A DNA stretch of 38,718 nt from Borreliella garinii (GTDB lineage Bacteria; Spirochaetota; Spirochaetia; JABEVK01). Below, in pieces: positions 25,156-34,062 of this stretch. The stretch is taken from NCBI GenBank assembly GCA_020720765.1, contig DYOB01000013.1:1-38718 (forward strand). The letters run 5' to 3'. The notes beneath the pieces were generated by a model. That model ran no database searches. It was not told the DNA's origin and saw only the letters and a program-made list of their open reading frames with translations. The first letter of the stretch is position 1; every line of letters starts with the position of its first letter. The translations under genes and the position numbers were made by a program.

Positions 25156-25955
25156 ATATAGACCTGGAAGAGATTCGAGCGATAAGTAAAAAAGACCTTT
25201 TGGAAAGACGTTTGGTAGAAATCGGGGAGAACCTTGAAAAGTCCGGGAAAGCTCTCGGACTTTTATCCCTTGGTTCGGTAGGGATCGAAACTACAAGGCT
25301 GGATGAGTGGAGTGACATTGATTTCTTTGCAATTGTAAAGCAGGGTGTGAAACAAGACTTCCTTGAGGAAACATCTTGGCTTGATACCAAGACTTCGCCG
25401 ATTGTTTACAAGTTTAGAAATACCGCTGACGGGTTTAAGCTTCTGTGGAAAGACGGTGTTTTCGGGGAGATGGCGATTTTTGAGCCCCATGAGCTGGATA
25501 CTATCCCCTACGCTCCCGGCCGTTTTATTTGGGCTGGAGAAGGACTAGACCACGGTGTGGCTATTCCTAAAAAACAAGGCCAGGCTCCCTGGGTGCCCGA
25601 TTCCGCAGAATGGGCGGCCAACGAGCTTATCACGTGCCTGTATGTGGGTATGTGCAGGTATCGGAGGGGGGAGAAAATTTCAGCATGGCGTTTTATCCAA
25701 ACCCTCTGTTTTGATCGGTTTCAGGAAATAATCGCCTTGACCGAGACTCCGCACGCAGGTGTTTACCAGGATTTCTATTCGCGCGACCGCAGGTGGGAAT
25801 TCCTTTATCCAGATCTGGCGGGTTGGACTTCCAGCTTTCTAGCCGGTGTTGAAAGAACCCCGGAAGCAGCTTTGGCTTATCTCGAGTTTCTTGAAACCCG
25901 TAATTTGTCCCATCCTTCTATGGCGGAAGAAATACGTAAGCTCAGTCTTCTATAA
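25089..25955 (+). CDS. Nucleotidyltransferase-fold protein
   Basis: The 288-residue protein has a polymerase-beta-type nucleotidyltransferase core: LGSVG (61-65), then DEWSDIDFF with metal-binding Asp76 and Asp78, followed by a helical C-terminal domain (about 165-285). The layout resembles lincosamide or aminoglycoside nucleotidyltransferases (LinB-like), but the substrate cannot be told from sequence. The ATG 25089 start overlaps the previous gene by 67 bases, and AGGA lies 12 bases upstream; a later non-ATG start cannot be excluded. It is soluble and converges with the phosphodiesterase gene, with a 14-base overlap of the 3' ends. Confidence 0.75.
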   Translation: MEPSCGWSRPREALGTFRKLAINIDLEEIRAISKKDLLERRLVEIGENLEKSGKALGLLSLGSVGIETTRLDEWSDIDFFAIVKQGVKQDFLEETSWLDTKTSPIVYKFRNTADGFKLLWKDGVFGEMAIFEPHELDTIPYAPGRFIWAGEGLDHGVAIPKKQGQAPWVPDSAEWAANELITCLYVGMCRYRRGEKISAWRFIQTLCFDRFQEIIALTETPHAGVYQDFYSRDRRWEFLYPDLAGWTSSFLAGVERTPEAALAYLEFLETRNLSHPSMAEEIRKLSLL

Positions 25956-26682
25956 GTCTAACGTCGGTTCTCAGGCCCTGGGGAAGGATATCGACTACAC
26001 GGATTCCTGGAAGCCTGTGGTCCATTTTAAAGTCCACAGCGTCTGGGTCGATCTGATAGAGAAGGCTAGGAGTAAGAAGAATCGTCAACGAATTATGGCT
26101 GATCACCCTGTCCACGTGGTAATGGCCGCAGAAGAGCAAGGCACCACCGGCGTATTCGAGTATTTTCAAAAACCTCTGGGCATTTTTCAGGCCGTAATTC
26201 TTATCCATAAATCCGACACCGGTTTCCAGAGGTGAATGATGGATAAAAACCATGCGGGGAGAACGGAGTTCTCGAATCTTCTCCTGTACCCATTGAACCT
26301 GGGCCTCGCTGAGTATGCCCAAGGCTGAATCTAAAAATAAGGCCTTCTGACCCGGGAGGACCTCCGCCTCATAATACAATTCACCGTTATGGAGAAAATT
26401 TTCCAGCCCGAATACCTTTGCCAACATCGTAGAATCATCGTGGTTCCCGGGGATAACAAAGGTAGGAATCCCGGTTTTATCGACTTGAGCTTTAATATAC
26501 AAGTAGACTTCGAGGTCGGGGTCCTCCATGGAGAGGTCTCCGTTTAAAACAAGTGCTTCAGCTTTCAGTTCAACAACCATGGACAGAGCCGCTTCAAAGC
26601 GCGCCCGGATATCAATTTCCTTAGGTTTTACCTTAGCTGGACCAAGATGCGGATCTGTAATAACAACGATTCTGCCGGGCAT
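25942..26682 (-). CDS. CpdA-like metallophosphoesterase
   Basis: This 246-residue calcineurin-type phosphoesterase has the complete metal motifs: DPHLG (10-14), NGD, PGNHDD, IHHSP and FCGHYHVDR. Length and motif spacing fit class III cyclic nucleotide phosphodiesterases (CpdA-like), which hydrolyse cAMP, and an adenylate cyclase is encoded 5 kb away. A role in other phosphate-ester hydrolysis cannot be excluded. No clear ribosome-binding site precedes the ATG. It ends inside the convergent nucleotidyltransferase gene, and follows the kinase-like gene by 28 bases, last of the long leftward run. Confidence 0.82.
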   Translation of the reverse strand: MPGRIVVITDPHLGPAKVKPKEIDIRARFEAALSMVVELKAEALVLNGDLSMEDPDLEVYLYIKAQVDKTGIPTFVIPGNHDDSTMLAKVFGLENFLHNGELYYEAEVLPGQKALFLDSALGILSEAQVQWVQEKIRELRSPRMVFIHHSPLETGVGFMDKNYGLKNAQRFLKILEYAGGALLFCGHYHVDRVISHNSLTILLTPSLLYQIDPDAVDFKMDHRLPGIRVVDILPQGLRTDVRLIED

Positions 26683-26710
26683 ACGTTCATTATCGGCAAA
26701 AGATGATGAA

Positions 26711-27847
26711 TTACCAAGAAGGGCGGGTGAGAAAATCGATTTCCAGGCTTATTTCCAGGTTTTTTTTCAAAAGTTCAGCCATAGAGGTGCAAGATTTAAA
26801 GTCTCCGTTCTTGTGGTAGTGTGCGAGACCCTGTTTGAGTTCGTTGATTTTTCCAGGGGTGCTTAACTGGTCGTGTTCCAGGGTATCAAGGAGTTCCACG
26901 AGCCTGGACCAAACGCTTTTCACCCTTTTTGCCATAAGGACCCGTTCTTCCTTTTGGTACTGGCGGATATTCTCAGCGGTCAGAAGTTTCGTCACTAAAT
27001 CCACAACAGGCCGGTTTTCTTTATGGAAATGGGGAAGGTAGACCTTGATATCCCCTTCGTAGCACTGCTGGTCGAAGTCTATGGCACGAACGCGGTACTG
27101 GTCCTGGTCGAAGTCCATGGTAACGTCCACGACATAGTTGTAAGCCCGCATGTCGCCTAAGAGCCTGATAAAACACCTTTCGTTAAACTTAACAAATTCC
27201 TTAGCTAACCTCACAGGGTTGATCTTCTCGGGTTCAACATAATCCTGCATGTAAGAGTCACCAGGAATTCCGGCTATGTGTTCTTCCGCCAAGGTGTTTT
27301 CATGAACAAGGAAGTTGATACTGTTGGGACTGAGAAGATGCTCCAATTCAAGACCGTAGACCCTGCTGGCATCGGCATTTTTAATATAGAAATAGTCGTG
27401 GTTATCGTTGAATTGATTGACTACCCTGATACGGAAAGGAAATGAATTGGCAAAGTTGCAGAAATCAATCCGGTCGATAACCAAACCTTCCACGAAACTC
27501 AGATCCCCGTCGAGTTTAAGCTGGCAGTATATCTGGCAGAGTTCTTTATCGAGTTCCTGGCGGTAGGATTGGGAATAAACAATTGTATCCCAAAGGGTGT
27601 TCCTTCCAAGACTGTCCTCCAGGGGAACAGCATCCTGCCAACTCTTCAAATCTGAATAAGAAAGCGAAAATGTCGCCTCTCTTTCAAAACTTTCCAAATA
27701 CAGTTGGAGACGATGCGATACAGGAAAGGCCGGCTTTTTCCGGCTTATCTGGGCAAGCCCCTCCTGGGGATCAATGGGTGTCACAGCCTCCGCCGCAGCC
27801 TCCGCAACCTCCCGAACAGTCATGGGCGGGGGCCGTGTCGCTGACAC
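26711..27847 (-). CDS. Unassigned protein with kinase-like motifs
   Basis: The protein, 378 residues from ATG 27847, matches no family I can name. It has an order of segments that recalls a kinase fold. DYFYIKNAD (Lys156) could be strand beta3, and GLELEHLL (Glu167/169) the following helix. RLLGDMRAYNYVV (Asp232, Asn237) resembles a catalytic loop with the D-x4-N spacing, and RVRAIDFDQQ (257-259) resembles the metal-binding DFG/DFD. No signal peptide or membrane segment is seen. The true start is uncertain (ATG 27847, ATG 27823 or GTG 27784), because the gene overlaps the slyD end by up to 77 bases. Confidence 0.7.
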   Translation of the reverse strand: MSATRPPPMTVREVAEAAAEAVTPIDPQEGLAQISRKKPAFPVSHRLQLYLESFEREATFSLSYSDLKSWQDAVPLEDSLGRNTLWDTIVYSQSYRQELDKELCQIYCQLKLDGDLSFVEGLVIDRIDFCNFANSFPFRIRVVNQFNDNHDYFYIKNADASRVYGLELEHLLSPNSINFLVHENTLAEEHIAGIPGDSYMQDYVEPEKINPVRLAKEFVKFNERCFIRLLGDMRAYNYVVDVTMDFDQDQYRVRAIDFDQQCYEGDIKVYLPHFHKENRPVVDLVTKLLTAENIRQYQKEERVLMAKRVKSVWSRLVELLDTLEHDQLSTPGKINELKQGLAHYHKNGDFKSCTSMAELLKKNLEISLEIDFLTRPSW

Positions 27848-28256
27848 TCAGTAAGGAACAATCGAAATGAAGGGGGACACCTGCTAAAGGATGGTTTGCA
27901 TCAACCGTGATCACCTCACCATTGACTTCTGAAATGTAGGCATCGAGCCATTTGCTGTCGAACTGTACTTGAACTCGATCACCCACCTCGGCCTTTTTTA
28001 AAGAAAGCTCTTTTAGGTTGGTAACTTTTATTAGAGTCTCGTCTTTCTGCCCGTAGGCTTGTTCAGGGGGAATGACGAACACCAGGTTTTCACCCTCTTC
28101 GTGGCCTTCGAGGTGAATATCCAAACCCTCGATAACTTCACCAACACCAAGTTGGAAACTTAAAGGGCCGCTATGGGAGGAACTCCCGAGCAAAGTACCG
28201 TCAGGAGAGGTAAAATGGTAATCCAGGGTTACAAATTTCTCTTTTATTGCAGTCAT
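27771..28256 (-). CDS. slyD: SlyD-type FKBP peptidyl-prolyl isomerase
   Basis: The 161-residue protein is a SlyD-like FKBP with an inserted chaperone (IF) domain. It begins with VTLDYHFTSPDG, has the LGVGEVIEGLDIHLEGHEEGE segment, and ends in a Cys/His-rich tail (HDCSGGCGGCGGGCDTH) that should bind nickel or zinc. SlyD isomerises Xaa-Pro bonds and assists metal handling and folding. It lies 51 bases after the Wzi-like gene, with no clear terminator in between. The next gene overlaps its end, in another frame, by up to 77 bases. Confidence 0.93.
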   Translation of the reverse strand: MTAIKEKFVTLDYHFTSPDGTLLGSSSHSGPLSFQLGVGEVIEGLDIHLEGHEEGENLVFVIPPEQAYGQKDETLIKVTNLKELSLKKAEVGDRVQVQFDSKWLDAYISEVNGEVITVDANHPLAGVPLHFDCSLLSVSDTAPAHDCSGGCGGCGGGCDTH

Positions 28257-28307
28257 ACTTTAAATTAAACAAATTTCCCACGTTTCGTCTAGTAGTAGAG
28301 GCGGATT

Positions 28308-29978
28308 TTACCATTCAATAAAGAGTGAAAGCGCTCCCTGGACCCGCCAATCCTGAAAAACAGGACTCAAATCCCAGGTGAGAACATTGGCTGCCTCAAG
28401 ACGGATAAACCAGGCTTCGGGGAGACCGAGAAGGGAAAGACTGAGTTTGGACCAAAGGTTGGACGAGACCGTCAAGCCGGGTTCCTCACCTGGAGGCGGC
28501 GGTAGGGCTGGGTCTAAGGAATCGGGCCTGCTCGGGTTACGGGTTCTGAGGTTATTCATGCCTTTTCTTATAAATCTGTTTTGCATTCCCGCCTCAAGGA
28601 AGCCGGGATTTTCCCATGAAACCGAAAGATGAAGGAGAGCACTATCAGGGCCGAGAACGTACCCGAGGGGCTGTTCCATAACGGCCCGCCCGCGGATCTC
28701 GGCGTAGTCGGAAAGGTTTCTTCTCCATAAAACCCAGTTGAAGTTTCTATCCGTGTAGGTGAAAGGGTCGATCCAAACCGCTTCGAAATTTACCCGCAAA
28801 AGCGAGGTGCCCTGGGTGATCAAGGTTTCAAAACCCGCCTGCCAACCCAAAGCGAGGGGCATTGTGTCGCTGAATACGGCTTGTTTATAAGAAGTCGTGA
28901 CATAATCTGCAAGAAAGGCTCCGTAGACCGTGAAACCCCGCATGGGTGTCCATTCTAAATCAAGTGCGGCGTTAGAATCGGAGTTTTGGGAAAGAAACCA
29001 GTTATGATAAACATAGAAAGGATTGAGGAACCGAAAGTCAAAACCTTTTGTTTCCACAGCGCCGGCTTCGGTTAGGGAAAGTACGAGTTGTGGATTTATA
29101 CGGAATTCAAAACGGTGAAAAGTGTGGAAACGCGAGACTTCCTGTGCGCCTTCCGATGCGTTCATCCAACCCGAGGGGTGAAACGAAAGATCACCCGCAT
29201 AGGAATAATAATCCTGGTTGATGATCAGCGTGTGGAATTTAAACCCCTGCCAAAAGAAACTTAAAGAAGCAAAATCAGCAAAATCTCCGGCGTCGGAAAG
29301 CAAGAGATTTCCGGTTCGTCCCGGTCCGTAGGTAAGTTCTCCTCTACCGACTTGAAACGACCAAACCTCACCACCGAAAGAAAACCAGCCTTCGAAAGGG
29401 AAGTACTTATTCCATTCACCCAGGCTTGTAATAAGACTACTCGTCACAGGCCCGTTTTTTTCAAGTACGGCAAAGGGATCCTGGCTTACTGGGACATCGA
29501 AAGCAAATGCAAGGTTGTCGCTCCCCCAAAATCGAAAGAGTGCATTATAGGCTGGAGGCCTGTTGGGGTAATCCCAAACCCACTCATTACCCGTGTCGGC
29601 GTTACCCACATAAAGTTCCGGGTAAAGAGTTTGACGCAGAGAGAAAAGGAATTTTTTTTCTGTAACCCAGGGTTTGGGCGTGAGGTCGTTAAGGAGATCG
29701 TTCCTGAGTTTTTCCTCGACTGGACTTAAGGCGAGAGGCAGTGTAGAGAGATAAAGGAAAATCTCCTCCCTGGTTATTGGTCCGACCGAACTGGGAAGGG
29801 AACGTCCTGCAAGGATGAAAATGTCCCTAAGGCGACCAAAGGATGGTCTTGAAGAAAAAACGAGGTCCTGGTGGTTTCCTTCGTATAAGGGCCCTTCCAG
29901 GGGTAGAGGGCCAATGTCCTGGCCGCAAAGGAGTACCGGTAAGGCGAGACTGATTAAGAGGGTTAAGGTCTTTTTCAC
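28308..29978 (-). CDS. Wzi-like outer-membrane barrel protein
   Basis: The 556-residue protein has a signal peptide (about 1-19, ending CGQ), an N-terminal helical segment (about 48-108) and a long barrel region to the C-terminus, which ends in Trp (FIEW), as expected for an outer-membrane barrel. A VGRGELTYGPGRTGNLLLSD segment and its total length recall Wzi-type capsule-assembly proteins, but the match was judged by eye. Wzi anchors capsule polysaccharide at the surface of Gram-negatives. It follows the TolC-like gene by 12 bases. A role in polymer attachment or passage is inferred. Confidence 0.65.
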   Translation of the reverse strand: MKKTLTLLISLALPVLLCGQDIGPLPLEGPLYEGNHQDLVFSSRPSFGRLRDIFILAGRSLPSSVGPITREEIFLYLSTLPLALSPVEEKLRNDLLNDLTPKPWVTEKKFLFSLRQTLYPELYVGNADTGNEWVWDYPNRPPAYNALFRFWGSDNLAFAFDVPVSQDPFAVLEKNGPVTSSLITSLGEWNKYFPFEGWFSFGGEVWSFQVGRGELTYGPGRTGNLLLSDAGDFADFASLSFFWQGFKFHTLIINQDYYSYAGDLSFHPSGWMNASEGAQEVSRFHTFHRFEFRINPQLVLSLTEAGAVETKGFDFRFLNPFYVYHNWFLSQNSDSNAALDLEWTPMRGFTVYGAFLADYVTTSYKQAVFSDTMPLALGWQAGFETLITQGTSLLRVNFEAVWIDPFTYTDRNFNWVLWRRNLSDYAEIRGRAVMEQPLGYVLGPDSALLHLSVSWENPGFLEAGMQNRFIRKGMNNLRTRNPSRPDSLDPALPPPPGEEPGLTVSSNLWSKLSLSLLGLPEAWFIRLEAANVLTWDLSPVFQDWRVQGALSLFIEW

Positions 29979-29990
29979 AGGAATATCCTA

Positions 29991-31289
29991 TCATAATTTA
30001 ACCACAGCGTCACGGATAATTTTCTGTTTCATACGGATAAAATAGAGCTCTTCCCTGAGTTCATATAAATTATCCAGGGCCAGGTGGTATTCCCTTTCAG
30101 CTTGCAGGGCTTTCATTTTTCCTCCTAGGCCCTCTTTTTCCTCGTTTTTTCGTCGATCTGACAAGATTTGTAGCAGACGAACCTCGTTTTCCATTGATGC
30201 AATCCGGATTATGAGTGCATTCTCGGTGTTTTTCATGTTCTGGAGCAACCTAGCGGTTTCTCTTTCTGCAAAGACACGTTTCGCTTCCGCAAGGTGAAGT
30301 CGAGTGAGGTTACGCGGGGTGGAATCGGCCTCACCATAAGGAAGCTCAACCTGTAAGGTAAGTGAACCTGAATGCATCGGTTCCGCGGTAACAGGCGAAA
30401 AAGGAGCCGTCAGGGTTTCCCAATTGATGGAGGTAAAAATGCGTGCCCCCTCCTCGGCAAGCTGAGAATCAATATCCGCCTCCAAGAGCTTTTGCTCCCA
30501 ATACTCACGGAGTATCATCTCACCCCCTTGCGGAAGGGTAATGAAGCCGAGTGCAGGTTTTCGGGAAAAATCATTCCATCCCTCTGATTCCAACCGAGCT
30601 TGAAGGCTGAGTAGCGATCTGAACCTCACCTCAACGTTTACTAGGGACCTATGAAGTTCCATTTCCTGGACTTCAACCTCTTCTTTAGAGAAGTACCCTT
30701 CCTCGGCCATGGCTATAGCAGAGTCGTGTTCGACAGTTTGCCACACCAAAAGCTTGCGGGCGGTGGCGAGTTCTCTTTCTGTACGTATCCAGTCCATAAA
30801 AAGAGAAAGAGTTTCCATCTTCCACTGCGCTTCCAAGTCGCGGCGTTCGCTTTCCCACAACCCCCATTCTAAAGACTTACGTTTTTCCTGGTTGATGACA
30901 GGATGAAGATACCAAGTCAGCCCCAAATTCCCTTCGAGGGCTAACCCTAGTTTTTCAACATCACTTCCAGGAATTGTTCCAGAAGCAGAAAAGGCGAGTT
31001 CTGAGACGAGACCTCCATCACGGTAAGCCAGAGTATTCTTTAGAACCGGGATGGTGAAAGGGGAGGAGTTCCAAACCGGCTTTCCTTCTTCGACGTTTGC
31101 TTTAATGGTAAAGAGACCTGAAAAATATTTCGACTCTTGAGGTCTGAGTGCAGAGACATTTTCCCAAAGTACCTCAGCCCTTTTCCCATAGAGTAAAGTA
31201 TCGCACCATTCCTCCCATTCGATATTTTTTTCCTGAGCACCAAGTAAGAAGCCAATAAAAGTAATTATTGGGACTAATAGATTTTTCAT
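29991..31289 (-). CDS. TolC-family outer-membrane efflux protein
   Basis: The 432-residue protein has a signal peptide (about 1-18, ending GAQ) and two long stretches of charged helix, around 150-250 and 315-420. These are separated by strand-like segments, matching the TolC architecture of helical tunnel plus outer-membrane barrel. Sequence conservation with classical TolC is low. The start is ATG 31289, overlapping the HlyD-like stop as ATGA; the open frame from 31301 adds four residues. It probably forms the outer channel of the ABC-HlyD exporter encoded upstream. Confidence 0.82.
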   Translation of the reverse strand: MKNLLVPIITFIGFLLGAQEKNIEWEEWCDTLLYGKRAEVLWENVSALRPQESKYFSGLFTIKANVEEGKPVWNSSPFTIPVLKNTLAYRDGGLVSELAFSASGTIPGSDVEKLGLALEGNLGLTWYLHPVINQEKRKSLEWGLWESERRDLEAQWKMETLSLFMDWIRTERELATARKLLVWQTVEHDSAIAMAEEGYFSKEEVEVQEMELHRSLVNVEVRFRSLLSLQARLESEGWNDFSRKPALGFITLPQGGEMILREYWEQKLLEADIDSQLAEEGARIFTSINWETLTAPFSPVTAEPMHSGSLTLQVELPYGEADSTPRNLTRLHLAEAKRVFAERETARLLQNMKNTENALIIRIASMENEVRLLQILSDRRKNEEKEGLGGKMKALQAEREYHLALDNLYELREELYFIRMKQKIIRDAVVKL

Positions 31290-32317
31290 AGGTCGAACCA
31301 CCTGTCGAGTACTGGGCGGGAGGGAAGTTCGATGCGAGCTGTTACGCTTAAACCCCAGAGTTGAGAAGGGTCAATACCTGCTTCCTGCATATAGAGTTCG
31401 AGGTACTTTGATTCGGGTTCCACCACGGCCCAGAAAAGTCCCGGCTGCGGGGAAGGTTCCATGGACAGGATTAACCCCGACAATTCCCGATGACGGCTTA
31501 CCGGGTATCCCACGGGCGAGAAGGTAACCCTCAAACCTAGGGCCGCTCTATCGCGGTAAAGTTCCGGGATGGTGAGTCGCAGCCGGAGGGCGGAGTTCCT
31601 GCCGAAGTAACCTAGAACCTCGCCGGCTTCACAAAATTCACCAGGTGCGGGAGAGTGGCCCAGAAAGGGCTTGGAAGGTTCCATCATCAAGTTACGGATT
31701 ATCTTGCCGTTATAAGGGGCAACCAAGGATGACTTCCTGATTCGTTCTTCGAGGAGCCGTGACCTTTCCCGGTTGGTTTGAACGATAACATCAAGGTTTT
31801 GGATTTCTTTGCGGAGTTCATTCCTTGCCCGAACAGATGCTTCCCCTTCAACTTGTCTGATCCGAAGGAGGTCTTCGAATTCTTTTGAACTTTTTACCCC
31901 GGCTCGTACCAACCTCTCCATACTAAATTTTTCTCTCTGAGTGACTTTTTGAAGTTCACGGGCCCCAAGGTCGAGGTTATCAAGTTCCCTGATCAATCTC
32001 TCCTGATGGATTTCAGCGCTCTTTTTCTCTTCTTCGCTGTGTACCAGTTCCTCTTCGAGTTGGTGCGAGTCCCGACGAAGAATCAGATCCCCCTGTTCCA
32101 GTGTCGAGTTGAGAAGAAGCCTTGAAAAATCAAGAACGCCTGATTCCGGGAACGATAGTGGAAGAAATTCTGCGGGTTCCAGAACACCATTGACGTAGGC
32201 CATTTCAGGCATCAGCACCCACCCCGTAAAAAATAGTATACCAGGCAGAAGCAGAACCAAGGGAAGTTTCGCTGAAAAGGGTACATGTTTGGGATAACTT
32301 CGGCGTTTTAGTTGCAT
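31286..32317 (-). CDS. HlyD-like membrane fusion protein
   Basis: The 343-residue protein has an N-terminal membrane segment (about 17-36) with a short cytoplasmic start. A split lipoyl/barrel-sandwich motif follows (about 45-85 and 205-260, including SSLVAPYNGKIIRNL), with a long coiled coil (about 87-200) in between. This matches adaptors of type I secretion or drug efflux that link an inner-membrane transporter to TolC. GGAGGG lies ahead of ATG 32317; the gene overlaps the ABC gene end by ten bases. Confidence 0.88.
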   Translation of the reverse strand: MQLKRRSYPKHVPFSAKLPLVLLLPGILFFTGWVLMPEMAYVNGVLEPAEFLPLSFPESGVLDFSRLLLNSTLEQGDLILRRDSHQLEEELVHSEEEKKSAEIHQERLIRELDNLDLGARELQKVTQREKFSMERLVRAGVKSSKEFEDLLRIRQVEGEASVRARNELRKEIQNLDVIVQTNRERSRLLEERIRKSSLVAPYNGKIIRNLMMEPSKPFLGHSPAPGEFCEAGEVLGYFGRNSALRLRLTIPELYRDRAALGLRVTFSPVGYPVSRHRELSGLILSMEPSPQPGLFWAVVEPESKYLELYMQEAGIDPSQLWGLSVTARIELPSRPVLDRWFDL

Positions 32318-34029
32318 AGGATTCCCTCCGGTTCTGAGGTGCTGTGGAGTCTAGAATACAGTCCGCCTAACCCGAGCAGGGAACCGTGGTTACCTGTTTC
32401 TACAATGCGGCCGGATTCCATAACATAAATGCAGGAAGCCTCTCTCACCGTTGAGAGCCTGTGTGCTACGGTTATGACGCTAGTATTTTTATCCAAGGCC
32501 GCAAGTGAATCTTGCACAAATGTTTCAGTGAGGTTGTCTAATGCGCTGGTGGCCTCATCGAGAATGAGTAGACGGGGTTTCCGCAAAAAGGCCCGGGCTA
32601 AAGCCAATCGCTGTTTCTGTCCTCCCGAGAGTTTGACCCCATTGGCACCATAAAGGGTGTGGATGCCTTCGGGGAGGTCTCTAACTGTTTCCAAAAGTCC
32701 AGCCCGCTCAAGGGCTTCTTCCATTTCAGGGATGCGGTAGCTCCGGTCTCCGAGGGTGAGGTTGTGGGCAATCGTGTTGGAGAAAACGGCGTTGTCCTGA
32801 AGAACCACCGCCATCTGTTTTCTTAGGTAAGAAGGCGAGACCTGGGAATATTCGATTCCGTCCCAAAGTAGTCTACCGCCTGTGGCTGGGTAAAGGTTGA
32901 GGATGAGCTGAAGCAAGGACGATTTCCCACAACCCGATGGGCCTACAAAGGCTATCCTTTCCCCTGGCCAAAGGGTGAGATCCACACCGCGCAAGGCTTC
33001 TGCCCCCGTAGGATACTTTAAAGAAACTTGACGAGCCTGCACGAGAGGAGGCCGGCCAGCGATATAGAAAGCCGGTGTGCGCCTCTTTTCTATTTCTACT
33101 TTAAGCAGATCAGAGTAGCGGGCTTTAGGGTTTTGGGTTTGAAAGAGGGTTTTAGCAACACCCAGGAGTCCTCCGAGGCTGAGAATGCCCTGGGCGCTGA
33201 GGACTTGAAAGGCCATAAACCGGCCGAAACTCAAATGGTTGTTCGCCATCATCCAGGCCGCAGTGAAAAACACAAGGACCGACCCGAACTGTGCGAGCAG
33301 CTGGGCGGAAAAGGACCAGAAGGCGTTCCAATTCCTTCTTTCACCAGCCTTCTCTCGCACATTCAAGAGACTGTACCGCAATTCCCTGAAAACTGTATTT
33401 TCAGCAGAAAGGGCCTTAATATTCCTCAGACCTTCGTAGGCTTCCTGGAACTGGGTGTGGAAGAGGTTGCTTCTCTCCCAAACCGCACGTTCCATCTCTT
33501 GGTCACGGCTGGCGAAGGCCCCCCCGAGTTTCCAGTTCAAAGGAAGGAGTGCAATCCGTAGAAGGGCCAGTGGCCAGGCGACAAGAAACATCATGGGGAT
33601 GGCTGTAACGGCACCCGGTAGATACTTGGCAGAGAGCGCACCAAGAGCGTGTCCGCGTCCTGCAAGGTGGGCGGCATCGTCGAGACCTTTGAAAAATTGG
33701 CCTATACCTAAGGAGTCCAGGGCCTTCTGAGGCCAGTTCAACACCCTTTCTATCAGGTTGCTTTTTAAACCTTCCTCAAGCCTCTCGGATCTCAGACCGC
33801 CTAAGATATCGCCGAGACCCGATGCGAGGGCCGTAAAAGTTTCAGCAAGAAAGAGAAGCCCGAGAATGAGAAATAGATTGAGGGAGTTGCCTGAAGGGAC
33901 GGCCCAGTCAAAGAGTTTTTGATGGAGCAGGGCTGGGAAAAGCGCGAGGACCGCCTCGGCCCACCCCGAACTCCAGAGGGCGGGGACTTCGGGTTCCCTG
34001 TGACGCTGCCATTCGTGAAACCATTGCAT
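32308..34029 (-). CDS. ABC exporter, fused permease and ATPase
   Basis: The 573-residue half-transporter has about six membrane segments in residues 20-300 and an ATPase domain from about 335. It shows Walker A GPSGCGKSS (362-370), Q-loop VVLQDNAVF, signature LSGGQKQR (~467), Walker B LLILDEATSALD and the H-loop AHRLS. No C39 peptidase domain precedes the membrane region, so it is not a classic double-glycine-leader exporter. AGGAGG precedes ATG 34029. With the HlyD- and TolC-like genes downstream it makes a full type I-like export system. No RTX-like or small-peptide cargo gene was found nearby. Confidence 0.93.
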   Translation of the reverse strand: MQWFHEWQRHREPEVPALWSSGWAEAVLALFPALLHQKLFDWAVPSGNSLNLFLILGLLFLAETFTALASGLGDILGGLRSERLEEGLKSNLIERVLNWPQKALDSLGIGQFFKGLDDAAHLAGRGHALGALSAKYLPGAVTAIPMMFLVAWPLALLRIALLPLNWKLGGAFASRDQEMERAVWERSNLFHTQFQEAYEGLRNIKALSAENTVFRELRYSLLNVREKAGERRNWNAFWSFSAQLLAQFGSVLVFFTAAWMMANNHLSFGRFMAFQVLSAQGILSLGGLLGVAKTLFQTQNPKARYSDLLKVEIEKRRTPAFYIAGRPPLVQARQVSLKYPTGAEALRGVDLTLWPGERIAFVGPSGCGKSSLLQLILNLYPATGGRLLWDGIEYSQVSPSYLRKQMAVVLQDNAVFSNTIAHNLTLGDRSYRIPEMEEALERAGLLETVRDLPEGIHTLYGANGVKLSGGQKQRLALARAFLRKPRLLILDEATSALDNLTETFVQDSLAALDKNTSVITVAHRLSTVREASCIYVMESGRIVETGNHGSLLGLGGLYSRLHSTSEPEGILCN

Positions 34030-34062
34030 ACATTCCTCCTATGGTGAATAAGGAGGAAAAAT

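Noticed and set aside
33028-33561. Open rightward frame of 177 codons opposite the ABC exporter
   Set aside because: It is antisense to the membrane and linker region of a well-supported gene; no motif or ribosome-binding site.
32308-34029. Bacteriocin exporter with double-glycine leader peptidase
   Set aside because: The N-terminus begins directly with membrane segments and lacks the C39 Cys-His protease domain, and no small leader-peptide gene was found nearby.
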